From NCBI RefSeq assembly GCF_003034995.1, contig NZ_PZKF01000013.1, positions 22,986-86,985 on the forward strand: DNA of 64,000 bases, given 5' to 3'. This document shows, one piece after another, positions 9,035 to 17,623 of the stretch. Position numbers and translations under genes: made by a program. The notes beneath the pieces were generated by a model, which saw nothing but the letters and a program-made list of their open reading frames with translations, searched no databases and had not been told where the DNA came from. This DNA comes from Phaeovulum veldkampii DSM 11550. Its GTDB lineage: Bacteria > Pseudomonadota > Alphaproteobacteria > Rhodobacterales > Rhodobacteraceae. How positions within the stretch are numbered: the stretch's first letter is position 1; every line of letters begins with the position of its first letter.

Positions 9035-10507
9035 CTAGCCCCCCATCCGCTGTTCCAGCCGCTCGATCACCTGTGCGGGCACTTCGTCTTGTGCCAGTTG
9101 CGCCAGAATCCGGGCCTTGGCCTCGGCGGGCATGTTCGGGTTGGCCTCGACGAAGGCAATCAGCTGCGCCCGCCGCTCGGGGCTGAGCGCGATGCGGTCC
9201 GGCGCGGGCGCGGCGATCGCACCGCCGCCGCCCTGCACCCCGCGCAGCGGGCGCAGCTTCAGACCCGCGCCCAGCAGCGGCGTGCGTTCGGCCACGATCT
9301 CGCGCCCGGCCAACGCCGTGGCGCGCACGATCACATCATCGACCTGACGGCGCAGCACCTCGACCGCGGCTTCTTCCAGCCGGTCATCGGCGCCCAGCAC
9401 CAGCACCTGCCCCGCCGCATCAACCGCCGTGGCGGGCAACAGCGCCACCTGCGCCAGTTCCGGCTCGGCCAGCCGCACGGTCACGAAATCGCCTGCGCGA
9501 AAGCCTGCCGCGCCCGCCTCGATTTGCGCATACAAAAGCCGCCCCGTCAGCCCCTCGCCCACCGCGGCGCCAACCCGCATCAGCCGCGCGGCGGCCACAA
9601 GCTCGGTGCCGCCCAGATCCAGCGCCACCTCGGCCCGCGCCGGGGCCAGCGCGCCCTTGGCATCCAGCAGCCGGGCATATTGCGCGTTCGACACCCGGAA
9701 GGCCACCTCAAGGGCCGCCGGGTCGATCAGCTCACCCAGCTTTTCATTGGTCGAAACCAGCCCGCCCCGCACCGCCGATACGCCCGACAATTGCCCGTCG
9801 AATTCGGCGCGCAGTTCGGTGTCGGCCAGCTTGCGTTCCGCCTCGGTCAAGGCGATCTTTTCGCGCTCCAGCGTATTTTCGGCCCGGTCCAGCGCCGCCT
9901 CGGCCTGCGACAGCGCCGAGCGGCGCGACAGCACGGCCTGCGCGGCGGCGCTGGCGGCCAGTTCGGCGGTTTCGGTATCGGCCGCCTTGCCCAGGCCAAG
10001 GGTATTCAGATTCTGCTGCCGCGCCATCGCCTGATCGCGCAGGCGCGCCTGTTCCACCGCCGCCGCCAGATCGTCGCGCGCGATCAGCAACGCGCGGCGC
10101 GCCTCGGCCAGGGCCGCTTCGGCCTCGGCCAATGCGGCGCGCTGGCTGTCGCGCGCCGCCGTTGCCTCGGCCGGGTCGATGCGCATCAACAGATCGCCCC
10201 GGCGCACCGCCGCGCCATCTTCGAACGCCTCGGCCAGATCAAGAACCGTTCCCGAGGCAGCAGCGCGCAGTTCCAGCCTGCGGCGGCTTTCAATCTGGCC
10301 GAAGGCGGTCAGTTCCGGGGTCAGCGTTTCCAGCCGCACGGTCAGCACATCGGCCGAAAACACCCGTTCGCGCGCCATCATCGGTGGGGCATCGGCAGCG
10401 CGCCGGGTTTCCACCGCCGACATGATCTGCCAGCCCGCCAACACCAGCAGCGCCAGCGTCAGCGCAACCCCCAAAAGCCCCATCAGACTGCGCGTCAGAA
10501 ACCGCAT
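9035..10507 (-). CDS. HlyD/AcrA-type periplasmic adaptor of RND pump
   Basis: A 490-residue membrane-fusion protein. Residues 1-25 form a signal anchor (MGLLGVALTLALLVLAGW). Then come a lipoyl/barrel-sandwich half, a long Ala/Glu/Arg-rich coiled-coil hairpin (roughly residues 115-250), and the second lipoyl and beta-barrel parts (GQLSGVSAVRGGLVSTNEKL). It should bridge the inner-membrane pump to an outer-membrane channel. The frame is open to 10606, but the ATG at 10507 directly precedes the membrane anchor and has a GAGGG ribosome-binding site. It is the first gene of the two-gene efflux operon. Confidence 0.88.
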   Translation of the reverse strand: MRFLTRSLMGLLGVALTLALLVLAGWQIMSAVETRRAADAPPMMARERVFSADVLTVRLETLTPELTAFGQIESRRRLELRAAASGTVLDLAEAFEDGAAVRRGDLLMRIDPAEATAARDSQRAALAEAEAALAEARRALLIARDDLAAAVEQARLRDQAMARQQNLNTLGLGKAADTETAELAASAAAQAVLSRRSALSQAEAALDRAENTLEREKIALTEAERKLADTELRAEFDGQLSGVSAVRGGLVSTNEKLGELIDPAALEVAFRVSNAQYARLLDAKGALAPARAEVALDLGGTELVAAARLMRVGAAVGEGLTGRLLYAQIEAGAAGFRAGDFVTVRLAEPELAQVALLPATAVDAAGQVLVLGADDRLEEAAVEVLRRQVDDVIVRATALAGREIVAERTPLLGAGLKLRPLRGVQGGGGAIAAPAPDRIALSPERRAQLIAFVEANPNMPAEAKARILAQLAQDEVPAQVIERLEQRMGG

Positions 10508-10645
10508 CGGCCCTCGCCCTTCGCTACTGCGGGCAAAAGCCCCGCCTTGCCGCTGTTTTCGGATGTAGTGCCATTCCCGCCTAGAACCAGAGCGGCCCCC
10601 GTGCAACGTGCCACGGCGCCGCTTCCGTCGCCGATCACGAGGATG

Positions 10646-11440
10646 TCAGGCCTCCAGAGCCGCGCGCAAGGCCAGCAGGTCAGCCCAGGCCTCGCGCTTG
10701 GCGGCGGGCTGGCGCAACAGATAAGCCGGGTGCGTCATCGGCAGGGCGGGTCGCCCAAACGCCGTGGCCCAGGTTCCGCGCAGCCGCAGGATGCCGCGCT
10801 GGCCCAGCGCCGCGGCGCAGGGGGTGTTGCCCATCAGCACGATCAGCTTTGGCGCCACCAGGTCCACATGCCGGGCCAGAAACGGCAGGAACATGGCGAT
10901 CTCGGCAGGGTCGGGGTCGCGGTTGCCGGGCGGGCGCCACGGCAAGACGTTGGTGATGTAAACCGCCTGCGCCGGGTCGGTGGACTGACGCGACAAGCCG
11001 ATGGCCGCCAGCATCCGGTCCAGCAACTGGCCAGCGCGGCCCACAAAGGGGCGGCCTGCGATGTCCTCCTCGCGGCCCGGCGCCTCGCCGATCACCATGA
11101 CGCGGGCGGCGGGGTTGCCATCGGCAAAGACACAGGACCGAGCGCCCTTTTTCAACTCGCAGAGATCGAAGGCTGCCATAGCGGCGGCCAGCGCCGCCAG
11201 ATCGCCCGCCGCGGCCGCAGCCGCGCGCGCCGCCGCCACCGGGTCGGCAGCGATCACGGGCGCGGCGGCAGGTGCGGGGGCATCCGCCGGAACCGGCGCC
11301 GCGGCACGTGGCGCAGGGTCCAGATCATAGCGGTTCAGCGGCACGTCCAGCATCGCCTCATCGGCGCCCATCTCGCGCTGCCACTCATACAAGGCAAGCG
11401 CGGTGGCCAGATCAAGGTCGGGGGCAGCGGCGTGGATCAT
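10646..11440 (-). CDS. Uracil-DNA glycosylase, family-4-like, iron-sulfur ligands mostly missing
   Basis: A 264-residue base-excision repair enzyme expected to remove uracil from DNA. Motif [10 protein letters not shown] (residues 119-126), [10 protein letters not shown] and motif B HPAYLLRQ are intact. An Ala/Pro-rich N-terminal extension of about 80 residues precedes the catalytic domain. Of the four Cys that hold the [4Fe-4S] cluster in classical family-4 enzymes, only one remains (Cys94); the others correspond to Phe91, Trp168 (LPWRPPGNR) and about Phe184. It may therefore fold without the cluster, as in related alphaproteobacterial proteins. Transcribed away from pyrB. Confidence 0.85.
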   Translation of the reverse strand: MIHAAAPDLDLATALALYEWQREMGADEAMLDVPLNRYDLDPAPRAAAPVPADAPAPAAAPVIAADPVAAARAAAAAAGDLAALAAAMAAFDLCELKKGARSCVFADGNPAARVMVIGEAPGREEDIAGRPFVGRAGQLLDRMLAAIGLSRQSTDPAQAVYITNVLPWRPPGNRDPDPAEIAMFLPFLARHVDLVAPKLIVLMGNTPCAAALGQRGILRLRGTWATAFGRPALPMTHPAYLLRQPAAKREAWADLLALRAALEA

Positions 11441-11486
11441 GGCGCAAGGCTAGGCCCTTGCCCGACCAACGGCAAGCCGATGCCGC

Positions 11487-11515
11487 TTGCCAGCCCCTGC
11501 CCCCTTTGCCATAAG
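11487..11515 (+). promoter_or_regulatory. Candidate sigma-70 promoter of the pyrB operon
   Basis: TTGCCA (11487-11492), a 17-nt spacer and CATAAG (11510-11515) lie 28 nt before the pyrB start, with GGAGAGG as the ribosome-binding site. The fit to a -35/-10 pair is good but not perfect. No attenuator or leader peptide is visible in the short leader. Confidence 0.4.
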
Positions 11516-11543
11516 CGCCCAAACCGTGAGTGGAGAGGCCGCG

Positions 11544-12509
11544 ATGACATTCCGCGCCAGACACCTTTTGGGGATCGAGCATCTCGCCCCCGAAGAGATT
11601 CGCACCGTTCTTGATCTGGCCGACCGCTATGTGGAGTTGAACCGCCGGACGGTAAAGCGCACCGATGCGTTGGCAGGGCTGACCCAGATCAACATGTTCT
11701 TTGAAAACTCCACCCGCACACAGGCCAGTTTCGAACTGGCGGGCAAGCGGCTGGGCGCAGATGTGATGAACATGTCGGTCGCGCAGTCATCTGTGAAGAA
11801 GGGCGAGACCCTGATCGACACCGCGCTGACGCTGAACGCGATGCACCCTGACCTTTTGGTGGTGCGCCATCCCCAATCGGGCGCGGTGAACCTGCTGGCC
11901 TCCAAGGTCAACTGCGCGGTGCTGAACGCGGGCGACGGCAAGCACGAACACCCCACGCAGGCGCTGCTGGATGCGCTGACGATCCGCCGCGCCAAGGGCC
12001 GGATCCAGCGGCTGACGGTGGCGATCTGCGGCGACATCGCGCATAGCCGGGTGGCGCGGTCAAACCTGTTGCTGCTGGGCAAGATGGAAAACCGCGTGCG
12101 CCTGATCGGGCCGCCCACGTTGATGCCCGCAGGCGTCGCCGACTTTGGCTGCGAGGTTTATGACGACATGCAGGCCGGTCTTGAGGGCGCCGATGTGGTG
12201 ATGATGCTGCGGCTTCAGAAAGAACGGATGGACGGCGGCTTCATCCCGTCGGAACGCGAATATTACCACCGCTACGGACTGGATGCCGAAAAACTGACCC
12301 ATGCCAAACCCGACGCCATCGTGATGCACCCCGGCCCGATGAACCGCGGGGTCGAAATCGACGGCGAACTGGCCGATGACATCAACCGCAGCGTGATTCA
12401 GGATCAGGTGGAAATGGGCGTCGCCGTCCGTATGGCCTGCATGGACCTTCTGGCGCAGAACCTGCGCGCCGAACGCGGCCGCGCCGCGTTGGGGGAAACA
12501 TATGCCTAG
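11544..12509 (+). CDS. pyrB: Aspartate carbamoyltransferase catalytic chain
   Basis: A 321-residue enzyme that condenses carbamoyl phosphate with aspartate, the committed step of pyrimidine synthesis. The carbamoyl-phosphate loop is STRT (residues 56-59, in [16 protein letters not shown]). HPTQALLD and [13 protein letters not shown] follow in family positions. The ATG at 11544 is chosen over the open upstream frame because of the GGAGAGG site and the family N-terminus. The 3' end overlaps the next gene by 8 nt. A non-catalytic dihydroorotase homologue lies two genes on and may be its structural partner, as PyrC' is in Pseudomonas. Confidence 0.96.
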   Translation: MTFRARHLLGIEHLAPEEIRTVLDLADRYVELNRRTVKRTDALAGLTQINMFFENSTRTQASFELAGKRLGADVMNMSVAQSSVKKGETLIDTALTLNAMHPDLLVVRHPQSGAVNLLASKVNCAVLNAGDGKHEHPTQALLDALTIRRAKGRIQRLTVAICGDIAHSRVARSNLLLLGKMENRVRLIGPPTLMPAGVADFGCEVYDDMQAGLEGADVVMMLRLQKERMDGGFIPSEREYYHRYGLDAEKLTHAKPDAIVMHPGPMNRGVEIDGELADDINRSVIQDQVEMGVAVRMACMDLLAQNLRAERGRAALGETYA

Positions 12510-12990
12510 GATCGAACGCGACCCCGTCCTGAACTATCGCCCCGGCCCGGCCTCGGAGCTGCCCTTGTCCGAGGGCGAGCCGGTTCTGGCCGTCTTCCCC
12601 GCTGACCGGCGCCGATACTGGTCCGATCACGCCGCCATGTCGGGCGTGGGCGTGGCTGCCTGCATTCTGATTCTGCCGTTCTTCGGCAAGGCCGACCAGA
12701 TCCTGATCGCCAGCGCCGGTGTGATCGCGGCGATTTTCGCGCGCGGCGCCTTCCTCGCCTCCGAAGCGTTCGCCCGGCGCTGGCAGTTGACCGACCGCCG
12801 CCTGATCGGCCCGCAGGGTCGGCAGGTGATGCTGCTGGAAATCGAAACCGTCCGCCGCCTGATGGGCGATGTGCAGGTGGTCACGAAAGACGGCGCAAAA
12901 CACCTGATCAAGCATCTGGCCGACAGTCAGGCCGTGCTGACCGAGATTCTCGATGCCCGCGACGCCCGGGCCAAGGTGGTGACCGAATGA
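12502..12990 (+). CDS. Small membrane protein with PH-like domain, inside pyr operon
   Basis: A 162-residue protein of unknown function. Two hydrophobic segments (about residues 45-62 and 67-88) are followed by [20 protein letters not shown] and a beta-strand-rich tail resembling bacterial PH-like domains (bPH2/YdbT type). It starts 8 nt inside the pyrB end and its stop overlaps the next start (ATGA), so it is translated together with pyrB and the dihydroorotase-like gene. This could indicate membrane attachment or regulation of pyrimidine enzymes, which is inference only. Confidence 0.65.
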   Translation: MPRIERDPVLNYRPGPASELPLSEGEPVLAVFPADRRRYWSDHAAMSGVGVAACILILPFFGKADQILIASAGVIAAIFARGAFLASEAFARRWQLTDRRLIGPQGRQVMLLEIETVRRLMGDVQVVTKDGAKHLIKHLADSQAVLTEILDARDARAKVVTE

Positions 12991-14255
12991 TCCTGCTGCA
13001 AAACGCCCGCCTGATCGACCCCGCGGCCCTGACCGAAACCATCGGCAGCCTGCTGATCGAGGGCGAGACCATCGCGGCCTTGGGCGACATCGCCGCCCCT
13101 GACGGCGCGCAAATCATCGACTGCGGCGGCAAATGCCTGGCGCCCGGCATCGTGGACCTTGGCGTGAAAATCGGCGAGCCGGGCGAACGGCACCGCGAAT
13201 CGTTTCGCTCGGCAGGGCGGGCGGCGGCGGCGGGCGGCGTGACCACGATCATCGCCCGCCCCGACACCCTGCCCGCGATCGACAGCCCCGAAACGCTGGA
13301 ATTCGTCACCCGCCGCGCCGCCGAGGCCGCGCCCGTCCGTATCCGCCACATGGCCGCGCTGACCAAGGGCCGCGAGGGCCGCGAGATGACCGAGATCGGC
13401 TTTCTGCTCGACGCAGGCGCCGTGGCCTTTACCGATTGCGACCATGTGGTGACCAATACCAAGGTTCTGTCGCGTGCGCTGACCTACGCCCGCAGCCTTG
13501 GCGCGCTGGTGATCGGCCACCCCCAAGACCCCGGCCTGTCGGCGGGCGCCGCTGTCACCTCAGGCAAATTTGCCTCGCTTCGCGGCCTGCCCGGCGTGTC
13601 GCCGCTGGCCGAACGGATGGGGTTTGACCGCGACATGGCGCTGATCGAGATGACCGGCGCGCGCTATCACGCCGATCAGATCACCACCGCCCGCACCCTG
13701 CCCGCGCTGGAACGCGCCAAGGCCAACGGGCGGGACGTGACGGCGGGCGTCTCGATCCACCATCTGACGCTGAACGAATTTGACGTGGGTGATTACCGCA
13801 CCTTCTTCAAGCTGACGCCGCCCCTGCGGTCCGAGGATGACCGGCAGGCGGTGGTTGCGGCGGTGGCCTCGGGGCTGATCGACGTGATCAGTTCGATGCA
13901 CACCCCGGCGGACGAGGAATCAAAGCGCCTGCCGTTTGAAGAGGCCGCATCGGGCGCGGTCGCGCTGGAAACCTTCCTGCCCGCGGCGATGCGGCTCTTC
14001 CACGCAGGCGCCCTGAGCCTGCCGCAACTGTTCCGTGCCATGGCGCTGAACCCCGCGCGGCGGCTTGGCCTGCCGCAAGGGCAGCTTTCACAGGGCGCCC
14101 CGGCCGATCTGGTGCTGTTCGACCCCGATGCGCCCTTCGTGCTCGACCGCTTCGCGCTGCACTCCAAATCAAAGAATACCCCCTTCGACGGGCAACGCAT
14201 GGAGGGCCGGGTGCTTGCCACATTCGTCGGGGGCAGGCAGGTATATGCCGCGTAA
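12987..14255 (+). CDS. Dihydroorotase homologue lacking metal-binding and catalytic residues (PyrC'-like)
   Basis: A 422-residue amidohydrolase-fold protein clearly related to class-I dihydroorotase. The metal-binding HxH of the family (D-x-H-x-H-x-R-x-P-G) is replaced: residues 57-66 read DLGVKIGEPG, with Gly59 and Lys61 where His are expected. The catalytic Asp region (TDHAPH in the family) reads ISSMHTPA at 301-308, so Asp is Met304 and the last His is Ala308. Asp150, His178 and His258/259 remain. It is likely catalytically inactive and may act as a structural subunit of aspartate carbamoyltransferase, as reported for Pseudomonas PyrC'. Automated annotation would call it pyrC. An active dihydroorotase is expected elsewhere in the genome. 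Confidence 0.85.
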   Translation: MILLQNARLIDPAALTETIGSLLIEGETIAALGDIAAPDGAQIIDCGGKCLAPGIVDLGVKIGEPGERHRESFRSAGRAAAAGGVTTIIARPDTLPAIDSPETLEFVTRRAAEAAPVRIRHMAALTKGREGREMTEIGFLLDAGAVAFTDCDHVVTNTKVLSRALTYARSLGALVIGHPQDPGLSAGAAVTSGKFASLRGLPGVSPLAERMGFDRDMALIEMTGARYHADQITTARTLPALERAKANGRDVTAGVSIHHLTLNEFDVGDYRTFFKLTPPLRSEDDRQAVVAAVASGLIDVISSMHTPADEESKRLPFEEAASGAVALETFLPAAMRLFHAGALSLPQLFRAMALNPARRLGLPQGQLSQGAPADLVLFDPDAPFVLDRFALHSKSKNTPFDGQRMEGRVLATFVGGRQVYAA

Positions 14256-14267
14256 CGGAGGGATGCG

Positions 14268-14876
14268 ATGCCTGTGATCGAAAGCAGTTTGGCCGTTCTG
14301 GCGGCAGTGGCGGTGCTTGGCTACCTGCTGGGGTCGATCCCTTTCGGCGTGGTCATCACCAAGGCACTGGGGCTTGGCGACCTGCGCCAGATCGGCTCGG
14401 GCAACATCGGCGCGACCAACGTGCTGCGCACCGGCAACAAGGCGGCGGCGGCGGCCACACTGATCCTCGACGGCGCCAAGGGCGCAGTCGCCGTGCTGAT
14501 CGCGCGGGCGCTGTTTGCCGAAGACGCCGCGCAACTGGCGGGCGCCACCGCCTTTCTGGGTCACCTGTTCCCGGTCTGGCTCGGGTTCCGGGGGGGCAAG
14601 GGCGTGGCCACCTTCCTCGGCACGCTGCTGGCGCTGGCCTGGCCGCTGGGGGCTGCGGCCTGTGCCACATGGCTTGTGACCGCCGCGCTCACCCGCATCT
14701 CGTCGCTTTCGGCGCTGGTCGCCGCCTCGGCCGCGGTGCCGCTGGCCTGGGCGCTGGGCCATGGCGATGCGGCCCTGCTGGCCGCGGCGCTCGCCGCGCT
14801 GGTGTTCCTGCGCCACAAGGCCAACATCGGCCGCATCCTTGCGGGAACCGAACCAAAGATCGGCAAGAAATCCTGA
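14268..14876 (+). CDS. plsY: Acyl-phosphate:glycerol-3-phosphate acyltransferase
   Basis: A 202-residue integral membrane enzyme that acylates glycerol-3-phosphate at sn-1 using acyl-phosphate, the first step of phospholipid synthesis. Family motifs are [21 protein letters not shown] (phosphate-binding), LDGAKG, and [13 protein letters not shown]. About five membrane helices are predicted. GGAGGG lies 5 nt before the ATG. It follows the pyr-like genes by 12 nt and is probably co-transcribed with them. Confidence 0.95.
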   Translation: MPVIESSLAVLAAVAVLGYLLGSIPFGVVITKALGLGDLRQIGSGNIGATNVLRTGNKAAAAATLILDGAKGAVAVLIARALFAEDAAQLAGATAFLGHLFPVWLGFRGGKGVATFLGTLLALAWPLGAAACATWLVTAALTRISSLSALVAASAAVPLAWALGHGDAALLAAALAALVFLRHKANIGRILAGTEPKIGKKS

Positions 14877-14911
14877 CGCTTTTCAACTTGGCTGAAATAT
14901 CCTCGGGGGGA

Positions 14912-14951
14912 GCCGCCTTGAAAAGGCGGCCGGGGGGCAGACGGCCCCCCG
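14912..14951. terminator. Tandem hairpins between convergent plsY and gshA
   Basis: Two adjacent perfect hairpins fill the 87-nt convergent gap. The first has 8-bp arms GCCGCCTT/AAGGCGGC (14912-14930, loop GAA). The second is CGGGGGGC paired with a GC-rich 3' arm (14931-14951). No long U-tract follows either, but the position suggests a shared transcription end. Confidence 0.55.
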
Positions 14952-14963
14952 CCGCGCCGCCCC

Positions 14964-16310
14964 TCAGTAGCGGGTGGCTTGATAAACGCGGCTGATGTCG
15001 CCGCCCCAGTCACCCGCATAAAGGTCAAGCAGCCGGTCGGCCTGCACCTTGCCCGCCGCCGCGCTGGCGTGCAGCACGTCCAGATAGCGCTCCTCGCCCA
15101 GGCCCCGTGCCTTCAGCCCGGCATGGGCAATCTCCAGCACTTCGCGCGCCAGCGGCAGCAGGGCCACTCCGCCCGCCTGCCCCTGCAACCCCGAAACCGA
15201 GGCCGCAACCCGCAGCCCCTCGCGGGTGGCATGGTCCCAGCGCCTGACCAGATCCCAGGCGGCATCCAGCGCAGACTGATCATACAGCAGCCCGACCCAA
15301 AAGGCTGGCAGTGCATCCAGATGCGCCTGATCGCCCGCATCCGCGCCCCGCATTTCAAGGTATTTCTTCACCCGCGCCTCGGGGAACACGGTCGTCATGT
15401 GATCGGCCCAGTCCGACAGGGTGGGCTGTTCGCCGGGCAGCGCGGGCAGCCTGCCATCCAGAAAATCCCGGAAAGACTGGCCCAGCGCGTTGATATATTG
15501 GCCGTCGCGGTAGACGAAATACATCGGCACATCGAGCACCCAGTCCACATAGGCCTGATAGCCCATGCCCTCATCAAAGGCAAAGGGCAGCATCCCGGTG
15601 CGGCTGGCATCCAGATCGCGCCAGATGCGGCTGCGCCAGCTTTTGTGGCCATTGGGCTTGCCCTCGAAAAAGGGCGAGCTGGCAAACAGCGCCGTTGCCA
15701 CCGGCTGCAAGGCCAGCGACACGCGCAGCTTTTCCACCATGTCGGCCTCGGACGCGTAATCGAGGTTCACCTGCACCGTGCAGGTGCGATACATCATCTG
15801 CGTGCCGTGGGTGCCCACGCGGCCCATGTAATCGGTCATCAGCCGATAGCGGCCCTTGGGCATCACCGGCATATCGCCGTGCCGCCAGACGGGGGCGGCG
15901 CCAAGGCCCGCAAAGGCCACGCCTATCGGCTCGGCCACCGCTCGCACCTCGACCAGATGCGCGGCGGTTTCGGCGGCCACCTGATGCAGGGTTTCCATCG
16001 GCGCGCCCGACAGTTCCAGTTGCCCGCCCGGTTCAAGGCTGACATTGGCGCCATCGCGGGTCAGCCCGATGATATGGCCCTGCTCCAGAACCTCGGTCCA
16101 GCCAAAGCGGTCGCGCAACCCCTCCAGCACGGCCCGCACGCTGGCCGGCCCGTCATAGGGCAACGGCGCAAGCGAGCCGGACAGATAGCCGAATTTCTCG
16201 TGTTCGGTGCCGATGCGCCACTGGTGTTTCGGCTTTTCGCCCGCGGCCATATACTCGGCCAGTTGCGAAAACCGCTCGATCGGGCCGCCGCCCGCTTGAG
16301 GAATGGACAT
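14964..16310 (-). CDS. gshA: Glutamate-cysteine ligase
   Basis: A 448-residue enzyme of the GCS2 (plant/alphaproteobacterial) type that forms gamma-glutamylcysteine, the first step of glutathione synthesis. The N-terminus contains WRIGTEHEKFGY; further motifs are SLEPGGQLELSG, GDMPVMPKGRYRLM, and TCTVQVNLDYASE. Length fits the family. It is the last gene of the rsmE, hypothetical, gshA run, with a 54-nt gap upstream. Confidence 0.93.
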   Translation of the reverse strand: MSIPQAGGGPIERFSQLAEYMAAGEKPKHQWRIGTEHEKFGYLSGSLAPLPYDGPASVRAVLEGLRDRFGWTEVLEQGHIIGLTRDGANVSLEPGGQLELSGAPMETLHQVAAETAAHLVEVRAVAEPIGVAFAGLGAAPVWRHGDMPVMPKGRYRLMTDYMGRVGTHGTQMMYRTCTVQVNLDYASEADMVEKLRVSLALQPVATALFASSPFFEGKPNGHKSWRSRIWRDLDASRTGMLPFAFDEGMGYQAYVDWVLDVPMYFVYRDGQYINALGQSFRDFLDGRLPALPGEQPTLSDWADHMTTVFPEARVKKYLEMRGADAGDQAHLDALPAFWVGLLYDQSALDAAWDLVRRWDHATREGLRVAASVSGLQGQAGGVALLPLAREVLEIAHAGLKARGLGEERYLDVLHASAAAGKVQADRLLDLYAGDWGGDISRVYQATRY

Positions 16311-16364
16311 GGGGCGGCCTCCGGTCGCAGTTTCCTGAGCGCCACAGGTGGCGCGCGGCGCCGC

Positions 16365-16889
16365 TCAAGTCAAGGCCGCGTGACCCGGTCTTTGCCACAG
16401 CGCGCGCACCGTTCCCTGTGCGGGGCCGCGCAATGCCGCTGAGGAAACCTGCGCCATGTCGATGCCGGGCAGGCTGGTGAAGGCGTCAAACAGCCGGTCG
16501 GCCCCTGCGGCGCCCACCGGGATCAGCAGCGCCTGGCCGTCGGCCTGCTTCAGCCGCCAGTGCGCCGCGCCGTTGATCGTGATCACCCGGATCTCGACCA
16601 GTTCGCGCAGCGCGACAAACCCGCCCGCACCGGGGCCAAAATAGGCGATCTGACCTTCGACCACCTCCACCACGCCCGGCCCGCCGCTGCCCAGGCGGGC
16701 AAAGCGCATCCGGCGCAGCGCGACCACTGCCCAGCCCAGCCCCGCAAGCGCCGCCACCGCGCCCAGCCCCTCCATCAGCCAGCCGCCGCGAGTCAAAAGC
16801 CACCCCCCCGCACCGATGGTCGCCACAGCCCCCGCAACCTCGCGCCAGCGCGACAGCCATGCCAGCGCCTCGGGGCGGAAAAAGCTCAT
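16365..16889 (-). CDS. Conserved hypothetical membrane protein between rsmE and gshA
   Basis: A 174-residue protein. Two hydrophobic segments lie at about residues 18-34 and 39-57, followed by a beta-rich soluble part (VVEVVEGQIAYFGPGAGGF) that probably faces the cytoplasm. The ATG at 16889 overlaps the rsmE stop (ATGA). The function is unknown; the position next to rsmE and gshA suggests simple co-expression. Confidence 0.65.
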   Translation of the reverse strand: MSFFRPEALAWLSRWREVAGAVATIGAGGWLLTRGGWLMEGLGAVAALAGLGWAVVALRRMRFARLGSGGPGVVEVVEGQIAYFGPGAGGFVALRELVEIRVITINGAAHWRLKQADGQALLIPVGAAGADRLFDAFTSLPGIDMAQVSSAALRGPAQGTVRALWQRPGHAALT

Positions 16890-17611
16890 TTCCAGTCGCC
16901 CAAGGCGGTCTGCCACAGCGTCAGCGCGGCGCAGGCGGCAGTATCGGCGCGCAGGATGCGCGGGCCCAGGCTGACCGGGGTGACGTAGGGCGCCGCCCCC
17001 AGTCGCGCGCGTTCGGCAGGGGAAAAGCCGCCCTCAGGGCCGATCAGAACAGCCCAAGGCCCCGGCGGCAGCCCGGCCAGTGTCTGCGCCGGGCCCAGAC
17101 GCGATTCGTCGGCCCACAGGATGCGGCGCGCATCGTCCCAGCCATCCAGCAGCCGCGCCAGCGGCATCAGGTCGGCCACCTCGGGCACATAGGTGCCGCC
17201 GCATTGTTCGGCGGCCTCCAGCGCATGGGCTTGCAGCCGGTCCTGCCGGATGCGTTCGGCATTGGTGTAATCGGTCTGCACCGGCAGGATGCGCGCAGCG
17301 CCCAGTTCCGCGGCCTTTTCGACAATGAAATCGGTGCGCGCCTTCTTGATCGGGGCGAACATCAGCCACAGGTCGGGCGGGTCCATCTGTGGCGCGGTCT
17401 GCACCTCGGGCGTCAGTTCCCCGCCGCGCTTACCCGCTGCGGTGACGGTGGCGCGCCACTCGCCCTGCCGCCCGTTGAACACCAGCAGCGCATCGCCCGG
17501 CGCCAGCCGCATCACCCCGAACAGGTAATGCGCCTGATCCGCCGTCAGCGGAAGCGGTTGCCCCGCCCCAAGCGGGTGGTCTAGATGAAGCCTGATCCGT
17601 GCCGTCGCCAT
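16886..17611 (-). CDS. rsmE: 16S rRNA (uracil1498-N3)-methyltransferase
   Basis: A 241-residue SPOUT-fold methyltransferase that methylates U1498 of 16S rRNA with SAM. N-terminal PUA-like part with HYLFGVMRL and FNGRQGEW; then KKARTDFIVEKAAELGA; the SAM-binding knot is LIGPEGGFS and SLGPRILRADTA. A far longer upstream open frame exists, but the ATG at 17611 gives the family length and precedes MATARIRLHL. Only 12 nt separate this start codon from that of divergent ubiA. Confidence 0.94.
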   Translation of the reverse strand: MATARIRLHLDHPLGAGQPLPLTADQAHYLFGVMRLAPGDALLVFNGRQGEWRATVTAAGKRGGELTPEVQTAPQMDPPDLWLMFAPIKKARTDFIVEKAAELGAARILPVQTDYTNAERIRQDRLQAHALEAAEQCGGTYVPEVADLMPLARLLDGWDDARRILWADESRLGPAQTLAGLPPGPWAVLIGPEGGFSPAERARLGAAPYVTPVSLGPRILRADTAACAALTLWQTALGDWK

Positions 17612-17623
17612 GGAGGGCAATCT

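Noticed and set aside
8300..11614. Very long open frame (about 1100 codons) on the plus strand
   Set aside because: Runs antisense across the RND pump, adaptor and glycosylase genes; composition is His/Gln/Arg-rich with no recognisable domain, typical of GC-rich antisense shadows.
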